Positions 32,456 through 43,900 of a stretch of 64,000 nt of DNA are shown here, piece after piece. Below the pieces are notes generated by a model, which was not told the origin of the DNA, ran no database searches, and worked only from the letters and a program-made list of their open reading frames with translations. A program made the position numbers and the translations under genes. This DNA comes from Rutstroemia sp. NJR-2017a BVV2 (Eukaryota; Ascomycota; Leotiomycetes; Helotiales; Rutstroemiaceae). The stretch is taken from assembly GCA_002946415.1 (NCBI GenBank), contig NJPS01000034.1, forward strand, positions 558,001 to 622,000, given 5' to 3'. Each line of letters begins with the position of its first letter. The first letter of the stretch is position 1.

Positions 32456-35400
32456 ATGGACCGTTCCAATACTCCCTCGATGCCTCCGATGTATTCAGAA
32501 ACATATCCAGATGAATACGATCAAACACCCGCAGGGCAGAATGAACACAGCTCTCAAATCCGTTTGTTGACATCCTACGATGATGATCTGGACTCCCGCC
32601 CGTATGTATCACAGCTCGTTCCGAAAGCTCTCGTTTTACCCCCCAGGACTTCCAAAGAGATGTCGGCCCCAAAGTCTCTGGCATCTCCCAAGAAAGAAGA
32701 AGAATCCATCTCAACTCGCAAGTTGCAGAAGTCTGAGAAGAAGAAGAATATACCCACTATGGATGGCCAAGGAAACATCGCGCATCTCTTGCCGGTTCTT
32801 CCAGATGGACCCTCGCGAAGAAGATCTCTTAGATTTCCTAACAAACCTCTTTCATCTTCTCTTAAATCTCCGTTGGATAATCAAGCAAGCTCACACACAG
32901 CCAAACACAGTCCTCTTAGTCACCGCATGTCCTATCAAGCTTCTGTTATGTCACTAGATTCTCTGGACAGACCGTCAACGATATTCGATAACGCGCCAGA
33001 CCTTCCACCACCGGAAAATACCTATCGCCCATACTCCCCACTACAGCAATATTCTCCCATGGGTCGAGCCTCCCCAACCCGAACTTGGTCGCCGGGAAGA
33101 GATTCCGGTGAATATAACCGCCCACCTCCCGTGGGCCTGCACTACGAACCACCAGACCTTGACGGAAGTCCAAGACCCGGCACTCCCTCAACTGCTTACG
33201 GTGGGAGCCCCAGACGTCCTTTACCTGCTGCCCCTCACTTCGCCCCGCCAGGGGGTCCTCGAAATCACGAATTCGCAGACGACGCTACGATTTCAATTCC
33301 TCTTGAGCACGACCATCACGATTACGACGAAGACGACGAAGATCCATTTGGACCTGAAAAAGACGATCTTCGAGCAAGCATGAGATCCAGAGAGTCGTAT
33401 TCAACATTCACAGACGATATGAGTAGGCAAGATTATGAGCATTATGGCCCTGCGCCAGATGGAAAGCAGGAACGAAGAGGAGCTCGACAAGCTCAGATGA
33501 CGAAGCGAGAAGTAAAGCTTATTAACGGAGAGCTCATCCTGGAATGTAAAATTCCTACCATTCTTTACAGTTTCTTGCCTCGAAGAGATGAGGTCGAATT
33601 CACGCATATGCGATACACAGCCGTTACATGCGATCCTGACGACTTCGTTTCTAAAGGTTATAAGTTACGTCAAAACATGGGACCCACTGCTAGAGAGACG
33701 GAGCTCTTCATATGTATCACTATGTACAACGAAACCGAGATCGATTTCACGAGAACTATGCACGCCGTCATGAAAAATATCTCTCATTTCTGCTCCAGAT
33801 CAAAGTCTAGGACTTGGGGAGAGAATGGTTGGCAAAAGATCGTCGTTGCCATTATCTCTGATGGAAGACAAAAGATCCATCCACGGACACTCGATGCGCT
33901 TGCAGCAATGGGCGTTTACCAGGACGGTATCGCTAAGAACTTGGTCAATGGTCGAGAAGTGCAAGCTCATGTTTATGAATACACCACTCAAGTATCTCTG
34001 GACTCGGATCTCAAGTTCAAGGGTGCTGAAAAGGGCATTGTTCCTTGTCAAATGCTCTTCTGTCTCAAGGAGAAGAACGCCAAAAAGCTCAACTCACATC
34101 GTTGGTTCTTCAATGCCTTTGGGAGAGCTCTCACACCAAACATCTGCATTATGTTGGATGTGGGTACGAAACCTGGTGGTAATTCCTTGTATCATTTGTG
34201 GAAAGCTTTTGATACAGACTCCAATGTCGCAGGTGCCTGTGGAGAGATTAAAGCCATGAAAGGAAAGGGGTGGCTCGGTCTTCTCAACCCATTGGTCGCT
34301 TCTCAGAACTTCGAGTACAAGATGTCGAATATTCTCGATAAGCCTATTGAGAGTGTGTTTGGATACATTACTGTCCTTCCGGGTGCCTTGAGTGCCTATA
34401 GATATCATGCTCTTCAGAATGATCATACTGGTCATGGACCCCTCAGTCAATATTTCAAGGGAGAGACTCTACATGGTCAGAATGCGGATGTCTTCACGGC
34501 GAACATGTACTTGGCTGAGGATCGTATTCTCTGTTGGGAGTTGGTTGCAAAGCGAGATGAGCGGTGGGTTTTGAAATATGTGAAGGGTTGCACTGGAGAA
34601 ACTGATGTTCCTGGTAAGTTGTTGACTGTGATTCTTATTTTGTGTCTTAATCCAACTAATACTTTTGTAGATGCTGTTCCTGAATTCGTATCTCAACGTA
34701 GAAGATGGCTTAATGGTGCTTTCTTCGCAGCCGTCTATTCACTGGCTCATTTCAGACAGATCTGGCAAACAGATCATACCATCGGACGGAAAATCCTCCT
34801 TCATATTGAATTCATCTACCAGTTTATTCAACTCCTGTTCACCTATTTCTCGCTTGCCAACTTCTACCTAACCTTCTTCTTCATTGCCGGTTCATTATCC
34901 GAAGAAAGGATGGATCCCTTCGGCCACAACATTGGAAAGTACATTTTCTACGTCCTTAAATACGTCTGCGTCCTCATAACTGCCACGCAATTCATCCTCT
35001 CTATGGGTAACCGACCTCAAGGCGCCCGCAAACTCTACTTCAGTTCCATGATCATCTACTCCATAATCATGCTGTACACGCTTTTTGCCACCATCTACAT
35101 CGTATACCGCGAAATCCACGACAACGCCTCCTCCCTCCAACTCGGCAACAACCTCTTCACCAATCTCATCGTCTCCCTCGCCTCCACCCTCGGCCTCTAC
35201 TTCCTCATGTCCTTCCTGTACCTCGACCCCTGGCACATGTTTACCTCCTCAGGCTCCTACTTCGCCCTGCTCCCCGCCTACATCTGCACGCTGCAAGTGT
35301 ACGCCTTCTGCAACACCCACGACGTCACCTGGGGCACCAAGGGCGACAACGTCATGGCCACCGACCTCGGTGCCGCATACGGCCACGGCAAAGACCGCGT

Positions 35401-35881
35401 TGAGCTGGAAATGCCGTCGGAGCAACTCGACATCGATTCCGGGTACGACGAAGCCCTGCGCAATCTCCGCGACCGTCTCGAAGTGCCCGTGGCGCCGGTG
35501 TCCGAAGCCCAGCAGCAGGAAGACTACTACAAGAGCGTGCGCACGTACATGGTGCTGGTGTGGATGATTGCGAATGGCACGCTCGCCATGGCGGTTAGTG
35601 AGGCGTATGGCCCGAATCATATCGGGACGAACTTCTATCTGAGCTTTCTCCTCTGGGCCGTCGCGGCGCTGGCGCTGTTTAGAGCGGTCGGGAGTACGGC
35701 GTATGCGGTGATTTTGGTGGTGGAGAAGGCGGTGGAGGGGAGGATGAAGTTGAGTTTTGGGGGGAAGGTTGCGGGGGGACGTGTCCCCGGGTGGTTTAAG
35801 AGGAGGTTTGGGTTTCTTGGGGGGTGGGGGGAGAAGATTAGTGATAAGGTTAGTAGTATTGGGAGTAGTGTTAAGAGGTAG
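32456..35881 (+). CDS. CHS1: Chitin synthase, class I
   Basis: Two exons, 32456-34613 and 34671-35881, encode about 1122 residues. The first 300 or so are disordered, rich in Pro and Ser, with an acidic patch ([16 protein letters not shown]). The family-2 glycosyltransferase domain follows, with [52 protein letters not shown], the EDRILCWEL motif and the catalytic QRRRWLNG. Several membrane helices fill the C-terminal third. The enzyme polymerises UDP-GlcNAc into chitin at the plasma membrane. The segments [20 protein letters not shown] and [19 protein letters not shown] are those of class I; class II and III enzymes differ there. The single 57-base intron interrupts GETDVP/DAVPEF. It is a multiple of three without a stop, so reading through it would add 19 residues just before QRRRW. 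The long N-terminus exceeds the usual 900-residue size. Confidence 0.93.
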   Translation: MDRSNTPSMPPMYSETYPDEYDQTPAGQNEHSSQIRLLTSYDDDLDSRPYVSQLVPKALVLPPRTSKEMSAPKSLASPKKEEESISTRKLQKSEKKKNIPTMDGQGNIAHLLPVLPDGPSRRRSLRFPNKPLSSSLKSPLDNQASSHTAKHSPLSHRMSYQASVMSLDSLDRPSTIFDNAPDLPPPENTYRPYSPLQQYSPMGRASPTRTWSPGRDSGEYNRPPPVGLHYEPPDLDGSPRPGTPSTAYGGSPRRPLPAAPHFAPPGGPRNHEFADDATISIPLEHDHHDYDEDDEDPFGPEKDDLRASMRSRESYSTFTDDMSRQDYEHYGPAPDGKQERRGARQAQMTKREVKLINGELILECKIPTILYSFLPRRDEVEFTHMRYTAVTCDPDDFVSKGYKLRQNMGPTARETELFICITMYNETEIDFTRTMHAVMKNISHFCSRSKSRTWGENGWQKIVVAIISDGRQKIHPRTLDALAAMGVYQDGIAKNLVNGREVQAHVYEYTTQVSLDSDLKFKGAEKGIVPCQMLFCLKEKNAKKLNSHRWFFNAFGRALTPNICIMLDVGTKPGGNSLYHLWKAFDTDSNVAGACGEIKAMKGKGWLGLLNPLVASQNFEYKMSNILDKPIESVFGYITVLPGALSAYRYHALQNDHTGHGPLSQYFKGETLHGQNADVFTANMYLAEDRILCWELVAKRDERWVLKYVKGCTGETDVPGKLLTVILILCLNPTNTFVDAVPEFVSQRRRWLNGAFFAAVYSLAHFRQIWQTDHTIGRKILLHIEFIYQFIQLLFTYFSLANFYLTFFFIAGSLSEERMDPFGHNIGKYIFYVLKYVCVLITATQFILSMGNRPQGARKLYFSSMIIYSIIMLYTLFATIYIVYREIHDNASSLQLGNNLFTNLIVSLASTLGLYFLMSFLYLDPWHMFTSSGSYFALLPAYICTLQVYAFCNTHDVTWGTKGDNVMATDLGAAYGHGKDRVELEMPSEQLDIDSGYDEALRNLRDRLEVPVAPVSEAQQQEDYYKSVRTYMVLVWMIANGTLAMAVSEAYGPNHIGTNFYLSFLLWAVAALALFRAVGSTAYAVILVVEKAVEGRMKLSFGGKVAGGRVPGWFKRRFGFLGGWGEKISDKVSSIGSSVKR
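34614..34670 (+). other. 57-bp stop-free intron in chitin synthase
   Basis: Donor GTAAGT at 34614 and acceptor TTTTGTAG at 34670. Splicing restores the conserved TDVPDAVPEF; retention inserts 19 mostly hydrophobic residues. Conservation of the flanking motif across chitin synthases shows that the spliced form is the enzyme. Confidence 0.85.
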
Positions 35882-38118
35882 TTGGTTGGGTGGCTGTTTG
35901 GGGTGGGGGAGGTAATGTAAAGAGAGGAAAGAAAGAAACGGAAAAGGCACAAAAAAAGAGATGAGATTCTAGGAATGAATGATTTGATACCAAATGGATT
36001 GGATGGATGGATGATTGGGTAGGCCAAAAAATAAAAGAGCCAGATAGATACCATGGGATAACAAATACTTTTTCGGCTGGGAAGGGGGCGGTTTTCTTCG
36101 ATTATTTTTCTTATATTACAGTACTCCTTTTTGAAAGAAAGGGTGGTGTGTTGGTTTATCTTGTTGGATTTGCATGTTTTTTCGACTTCTTATACTACTG
36201 GGTGAGAAAATGGATTTGCATAAATATATGAAATGAATGGGTATGAGTTGATGAGGATGTTATGGGGATGTTATGAGGATGGGGATGGGGATGGAGATGG
36301 AGGGGATGTTGAGGTTGGAAATATGAGTTAGATGAGAAGATGAGATGAGGTTTAGAATAGTGTTAAGGGGAGAGGAGAAGGGGAGGGGAGAGGGGGATTT
36401 AATCCAGGATAATGACACGGGATAATTAATTGTATATATGTACTACTCGATAGATGATCAATCGATGTATTTTATGGATATGGATTTGACTCTCTTGCTT
36501 CTGGGAAATTGATAAATAGCGGATGTGCGGGTTAGAGAGGGGAGGGGGGGAGGGGGGAGAGAAAGCTACTAAGTTCTCCTAGTCGAGCTCAGGCAAGGAA
36601 AGGAGGGGAGTGGGTGAGTGAAGAAGGGGGTGGGGGATAGGGATTGGGATGGGTTTGGGTTTGGGGATGGTGTGATTGGGATTGATGATTTGAAGCGTAG
36701 TGTTAGATAGAGTGTAAAGAAGACTACCCCATGGTGTCGTGGTATATATAGGCAGGAAAGAAACGAAAATGGGGATATGGAAAATAAGGAGACTCGAAGA
36801 AGCGAAGAGCAGATACTAGAGGAGGAGGGGGAAAAGTAGAGGAGGAGTAGAAGAAGGGAAGGGGTGAGAACAGGGAGGTAGAAGTAGGTATCCTATGGCT
36901 CGAGAAGGTCAAGCTGGATAGCCACATACCGGAGAGTTGAATTAATGGGCGAGGAGGAGTTCAGCGCCAGTTTGCACGATATCTTGTATTAGAAAGAGGC
37001 GAGTGACGCGCTGACGAACAAGGCACAGAGGAAGAGAAGCAAAAAGAAAGAAGAAGGGTGTTGGAGAAATGAGAAGGGAGTTGAGGAACCAGAAGCGAGA
37101 AAGAGCTCCTTTCCGAGCCGGAAGAAAAGGGGTAAACAGGTAGATATATATATTCCTAGCAGGTTATAGAGCGACTATGATTCACAAGAGGATGCAGCAA
37201 GCAATTCATAGACGAGGCAAGTGGCTCGAAACTATGTTTGGTTTTGTGGTTTCATTGTCCTTACTCACTTATCACCAACAAGCACACTTGTTGCATGCAG
37301 CCCACAGGCCGGTTTAGTAAGTGAACACATTCCCCAATGATTGTGATGTGATTGTGATACTTTTATCTCATTCAATACCCATATATATATGAGCCCTACA
37401 CCCGTCGATCCATCACAGCTCTCTCTCCATCCATAGCCCCTATATCATCATTCATCCATCGTGTAGACAATGGATACCCCAACCTATAGCCCTACTCTTA
37501 CCAAACCAAACCCCACAACCATTTCCCCCTTTTTCATCATCATCATCAAACCAGTATCGCAAAAACACAAAACTGCAAAACAACGCAATCAATACAGCAG
37601 ATAAAGAAGACAGGCAACTGATGCAATTATATATCTGACAGCACATCAACTATCCCCTCCCCGCATCAATTCATCTCAAGCTACATATGATTTGATATAT
37701 GAGTTAAAACATCAAAAGCGTGTGCTTTGGGAGCAAACGAAAAGAAAAATAAATGAGATAGAGAAAAGACAGGAAAATAAAAGTCAAAAAAAGAATTCGT
37801 CCATGAGTTTCCCTTCCACCCAGCCCCCTATCCTGACTTGTTGTATGAGGCAGTCAGTCCTAAGGGCCACTAGTATCATCATCAAAATAAGTGCGAGAAT
37901 TTTTTTTAGTATCGCCGGAAACAAAACCCTTCCGAGACACCCCAAAACCCTTCCGATAAAGACCCCGAGAAAGAAAGAAAGAGAATAGAGAAAGATTAGA
38001 AGCCCCCTAGAACTCCCCCGCCCATCCATGAATAACCCCATGTTATCGCACCGCAACCAAGATTCCGATGCATCTTTGACATCTTTTCATCAAGCTATTA
38101 TTTTGCACCGCTCACAGC
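35882..38118. other. Purine-rich convergent spacer (chitin synthase / transcription factor)
   Basis: 2.2 kb between converging genes. Bases 36240-36870 are strongly G/A-rich on the plus strand, with G runs near 36363-36400 and 36538-36560 that could form quadruplexes. No gene is recognised. The region should contain two 3' untranslated regions. Confidence 0.55.
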
Positions 38119-40975
38119 TTAACCCCAGCTAGGCTGCCTTTGCTCGGCCGCGATGATTTGCGCCCAATTGGGCTGTGGATGAAACCCCGCGAATTGTGGA
38201 CCAGTCCATGCGGGGTCGTCAAAGGACTGCGCAAAGTTGTCCATGTTTTGGGTGTTCATATTTATGCTTTCCAAGTCATTGATCCAATTGTCAAATGGCA
38301 TTGTAGTGGCTGGCTGATCTCTGTTTCCCCAGCCGGCTTGCGCAGCCGGTGGAGCCATATTGTGAACGGTGTGAATTAGTGGAGGGCCATAATGGCCCAT
38401 CTGTTGCATCTGAGCATGATTCTGAGCTTGGCCATTGCTGTAAGGCGAGTTGATGCTCGACCCCGAGTCGCCGTTGCCGGGACTTATCAGACTAGGTGGA
38501 TTGGAGTTTTGACTAGGACTCTGCTGGTAGTTGCCGTTTGGTGGGTATTGGCCGTGCTGGATTTCCATGTTGTTACTGTTGGAAGCATTTATTGCTGCCC
38601 AGTTCGAATTCGGTCGAGAGCCTCCTCCTCCTTCGACACCCTGCATAGGCTCTCCATTAACACTAGATCCTAGGCCAATATCGCTGGTGCTAGCCCGAGA
38701 CCTATCAAAATTATCAGAAGTATCGGATTGCACATTGTCCTCCAAGCTGCCAAACTCTTTGAGATCCTTTTCAAAGCTTTTGAACTCATCCAATCCACCA
38801 CCCTTCCAAGAGACCTCTTTCTTGTACCTCCTGAACTCCTGCTTGACTTTACCATAGTATCTCACCATCGCATCTATCTGCTTGTGGTAAGATCTTGCCA
38901 TGGCCAATCTTGGAATCATGTCCTTCAGTATTCTGATGGGTAGTTTGGACTGACTATCGCCCATGCGGTCACCAATATCCATCTGCGGGAAGTGAACAGA
39001 GTAGACCCCAGTGAATGATGCATGGAAAAGTGCGAACACGAACAGCGGTGATTCTGGAAGAGCATTGTTGTCTTGGCAGGTCCTCATGATCTCGACAATA
39101 TCTCTAGCTGACGAGAACAGAATCTCCGCACTATTTTCCCACCATCCTGTAGGAATATCATACTTTTCTTTCGGAAATGTAGGTTCATCTAGAGGACCTT
39201 CAGGCTTTTCGCACCTCAGTGGAATGAAAGGAATGTACTCCCTGTGAAGCATTATCCGGCATAGAGAATAGAGAGTGTGCAGACTCGCATATGTGGTAGC
39301 ATTCCTTTTCTCGAGATGGGCAGACAGGTTGGCCTCCGTAAATGTGAGGTTTTCTGGCAAGGCATTGTAGAATTCGTCCAGTTCCATCGAGAGCTTATGG
39401 AACTGTGTCGATTCGTCCCAAGGTGGATGAATTTCCGTTCGACGACCTCCGACCAGGCTCCACTTTGATAACTTGCCCCAAATCTCCACCAAACGACAAT
39501 ATCTACCAAGCACCCCATTTTCATGAATCGTCACACTTTCGGTCTTCAGGGTGACCTTTTCGAATTCTCGGTTCAAATAGCCCGTCTGGACAGCCTGCGT
39601 GAACAGAAACTGGTCATCAGAGCATGGTAGTTGTACTCGTAATATGTCCGAATCGACCATGGTCGGCCTCGCCTTCCCTGCTGACAGCATACGGTCCATT
39701 ATGAAACAGCTCCAAAAGGTACGTCTCCTTACTTCCTTCTCGATAGCGTTCTCGCGTGCTGGTGATTTGTTGATTTCTGGTCGGAACGGGCCCGCAGAAA
39801 CTACAGTTTCGGATTTGAAAGTTCGGGCCGTTGGATCATCCTCGTAGGGCAGAGCCATTGCTTGTGCCAACCTGGTTGCGATACCAACATAGAGCCAAGC
39901 GCTAAGGCCCCTGGTCTGACCCCACTCGTATAGACCGAGCATCAAGAGAGCTTGTATTCGTTCAAGTGATGGCAGGCTCAAGTATCTACCGGAAGATCCG
40001 AAAATGTTTGATGTGAGAGCGGACGCGTAGTAATCGCTTGCAGCTAACGGATCGTTGGGTCGAGCTGACGTCGGCGGAGCGTGGTATGCAATCAATTCAG
40101 GATGAAATCGGGCGGTGAGAGTTAGCACAGCAAGCAATAAAACCTTTCCTTCTTGGAATTCCATGTTGGTAGCAACCGAGGGATCTCGTGGGTGAGATGC
40201 TTGACGCATTCGGATACGGAATGTTGGGGGATGCAGAAATGGCATCTCGGTCGAGAAGTTCAGCTTGAAAATATCGTAGACCTCGTCCCAAACCTTTCTT
40301 GTCAAAATCGGCGAATCAAGAGGATCCTCCCCACCTCGTTGACTGTTTCTTCGCCCAGAATCATCAAGCTTCCGTATGCGCTTCTTGCTGTCGCCCTCTC
40401 CTTCAACCTTTATTCCCATCGGCGGGTCAGTCCGTTTCGGCGTTGTTGCCGCGGCTGTAGGGTATGTGCACTCTCGACTCGAAGACTCGCAAGCCTTGCA
40501 TATAGAATTGACACCATTGTTGACGCCTGAATATGGAATTAGTAGGAAGACGAGGAGAGGGTGAGCGAGCAGCTTACATTTTACCTTGCTACGACGACAA
40601 CGAGCGCAAGCTATACTCGATCGTACCACTGCAAACATGGGATGTCAGTAAATCGTTGGGTGATGACAAATCCGGGGTGCGCATGAACTCACTCTTTGCA
40701 GGCTTCTTCTCCTCTTGCCCGCCTCGAGTGGCTCCTCCACCTTCATCAGCTCCTCCACTGGCGCCCAATGCGCCGGGGCTAGATGCACCGGCTGAAATAA
40801 TATTGGATCGTTGTTGCTTGGGCGAGGCGGGATGAAGATAGGTCTGGTCAGCTGCGGAGAAGGCTTCGGCGTGGGAGCGTTTTGGAGACGATGATCGCGA
40901 TACACCAGCGGCCAAATCGGAGCCTGGTGGTGCAGAGGGCGATAAGATCGCGGCGAGAGAATGAGGTGAGGGAAT
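38119..40975 (-). CDS. Zn2Cys6 fungal transcription factor
   Basis: At least three exons: upstream to 40693, then 40578-40628, then 38119-40526. The binuclear zinc cluster is split by an intron: CARCRRSKVKC is followed after splicing by VNNGVNSICKACESSSREC, giving the spacing C-x2-C-x6-C-x8-C-x2-C-x6-C. A basic linker (KKRIRKLDD) and the fungal-specific regulatory domain follow, including EVRRRTFWSCFIMDRMLSAG and DSDILRVQLPCSDDQF. The C-terminus is rich in Asn, Gln, Pro and Gly. It should be a nuclear DNA-binding regulator; the target pathway cannot be inferred. The 5' end is unresolved. The frame is open up to a TAA at 41039-41041 but has no ATG before the zinc cluster; the end I give is an ATT in a GCCACC context. 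The first in-frame Met is either made by splicing (A/TG across the 40629-40692 intron) or is the ATG at 40636-40638 if that intron is retained. Confidence 0.85.
40527..40577 (-). other. 51-bp stop-free intron inside the zinc cluster
   Basis: Donor GTAAGC and acceptor ATATTCAG remove 51 bases between the third and fourth cysteines of the zinc cluster. The intron is a multiple of three and has no stop. If retained, 17 mostly hydrophobic residues would separate the two halves of the DNA-binding motif. Confidence 0.8.
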
Positions 40976-43900
40976 GGTGGCGGTTGAGGGGGTCCCTTCG
41001 AGACCCTTAAATGATTTGGAGTCGAAGTGTGAGTTTTTTTATTTCTCAAAAGGGTATAGAGAAAGTCGAGAATTGGGATTTCCTTGATTCAGGAGAGGTA
41101 ATGGGCGAACTGGGTTGCTGCAGTCTGTTGGTAGCCTTTGAAAGCTGTATCGTCCACGGTTGTTCGTACAGTACTTTGTGTGACACCGAAGCGAATGCCG
41201 CACATGCAATGCGAGCTTCCGATTTAAGGAATACAAAGTGACTTTGGGAGAAACGATTGGGCAATTAAAAAAAGGTAAAATAGAATGTGGGGTGGGAAGG
41301 TAACAATGGGAAGTGGTAAATGGTCAAGCAATGGTAACAAAACTGAAGAATTTCGTCTAAAATGGTTGAAGAAACAATTAAGAACAATAAAGATAATGAG
41401 AGACTATGCGTTGCCCAGGTGGTCGATCGAGTCTTGCAGCTGTCGAGGCCTGGGGGTCGTTGCGGGAGTGGAGTCTTTGGGTAATCCTGATTGTGCTCTC
41501 TCTCTTTTCTCTTACTCGTTCCCTTCCCTTCCTATGCGCTCCTCGCTTTTCGCTTCGTCACAGCAAACGAGTCGTGGCTGGTAGAGAGGTGATGTGTTGT
41601 GTTGTGTTGTGTTTTGTTTTGTTTGTTGTGTTGCTCGATGATAATTTGCATCGACGAAGGAAATGCAGAACAAATTATCTATCGCGGTTGTTGTCATCAA
41701 TATTTCGTTCGTTCCGTTTCTTCGTTTGTCGGTCGTTCGCTCGCTTGCTGGGTCGCTGATTCGCTGGCTGGATCGCTCACTCGTCCATTAGCGACATGGG
41801 CTGAAAGGGTTGAATGGGTTGGGATAGGAAGAAGGCGGGTGGGTAGCTGGGTTGATTGATGAATACCTGGATGGACGATGCTGCAGCGAGTTGCGATCGA
41901 GCGTGAGAGGAGCCCTGGACTCTGGAGACAAGAGAAGCAACGCACTGCGACTGCAGCTTTCTCGGGTGGGTCGAGGTACCTGGTTACAGCAGCACCGTAG
42001 TATGGGTAGGAGAGACGTGGGATGGGTTGGGATGAGAGAGGTATGGGTATGGGTATGAGGGGATGAGGGTATGAGTATGGACGGGTATGGGTATGAAAAT
42101 AAATGAATGAATACAAAGTAGGAACAGAAACAGAAACTAGTCAAGGTAGGAAGAACTGTGGGCTGTCTTCTGTAGCTCGTTGCTTGGTACGGAGCTTATT
42201 CGCTAGGTGGGCTGCATCGGCCGGCTTATGCGTTTATTCGTTTATTCGTTGGACGGTGGACTATGGGCCATTCCATTTGTTGCGTTGATGCTGTGAACGT
42301 GGTGCGGATGATTGTCAGTCACGCTTGGGGAACTATTCGCCGCGGAAGAGATGAGATTCGCGATTCCGGTTGGATTGTCTCGTAGACTCGTAGTATTCTG
42401 GACGGGAGGAGAAAGAGGTACCACGGTGCAGGTAATATGTATCTCTTGGCTCCCAGGTGTTAGGTAAAAGTTCGGCAGGTAGAGTCGAAGGTAACCTTCT
42501 TGTCACTTTTCGCCTTTCGCCTTTCGCCTTTTCGCTTTTCGACGCCCGGGAAGGAAAGACGTGTTGTTGTTTTCTTGTCTCCCAGCCTACGATTACTGCT
42601 GCTCTGTTACCCTTACACCTCTCCAATGCTCCATACACTAATTTGCCTAGTCTTGCTGCTCAGATAGCGACCGGTGCGTAGATATAGCCAAGCGGCGAGC
42701 AGCGGTAGAAACTTTTGACCGGGTATGTGCGGAAACCAGCCCGGACGACGCGAGGGGATATCAGAATACGGAAAGACGGTGGAAAATCACGATATTTGCT
42801 TTGTCCGTGTCAACCTGAGCTTTGAAGAGGTGGAATGGAATCCTGCCACCGTATGAGATTGTAAAACATGTGGTATGTTTGAAGTGTGGTTTTGTTTAGG
42901 AAGACGAAGCCATCCTCACCAGCTAGTCAAGCCTCTCATCATATACGACTGCACTCAGACCTATGTCATATTATCCAGATGATGTCTGTCTGATTATTCC
43001 TTCCCTTTTCCGCCCGTCCCTCTCCTCTTGCGTAGTTGTACAGGACAGTATCGTATCTTTCTTGTACACAGTATTGCTTACAAAACTCGAGTCCCTATCC
43101 ATTTATCGATTTCTAGCCGAAACCATTTGTCTCTCCCTTCCACCCCTCCATCCATGGCCACCAAACGAAAGCGAAAGCAGCCGGGGACGTATCTCGCTCA
43201 TCCACCTCCTTTCGCTGCTCATCCTTTCCAGACACTACAATACAGATACGCCGAAGATCTCGCTGAACATCCAGCCTATCCCTATCCTGTACCCACTGTG
43301 TGTACCAGCACATATTACATACACCTGGGCACTCGCAGGAAGTCAGTGGATAGACAGCTTGCGCCATAGGGAGTATTGGTGCTGTACAGCTTCGTACACG
43401 GTCTTGGCATCTAGGTGGTGCTCCTCCGCTGTATGCTGGCTCGATATATTATATTAAGTCCTGCGATATGATGTGCTGTGCTGTGACTGACCTCTACCCC
43501 TTCATTGCATTATCTACGACTGTCCTAGGTACATACAAGTACATTTCCTGTTTCTGACGCTTTTGACCCTTAACCCCAGGATACGCACCGATTTGGCTCC
43601 GTACCGTGGACTGGCATGAAACGCACTGACAATGCATTTTCTTTCCTTACTCCCTGCTCGATTGCTCGCATTGTTCTCGGTACTTTGCGTGGTTCCGGCA
43701 TCCCATGAATTTCCCATTTGAGACTTTTATCGGAAGGCCTCAGACTTAAAAGAAAAAGGGTGAAATGGGCCAAGCAAACTTCGGATCTGGGACGGACCAA
43801 TAATAGCCGTCCATATCAGATCAACTACTCTCGGCTCACGTTACATTGTTTTGAGGTCCATCTCCATCTTCTACGAAATACTCGTACATGCCAGGGATTC

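Noticed and set aside
35249..35950. 233-codon minus-strand frame antisense to the chitin synthase end
   Set aside because: It lies opposite a strongly conserved coding region with high third-position GC, which keeps the antisense strand open; no domain is visible.
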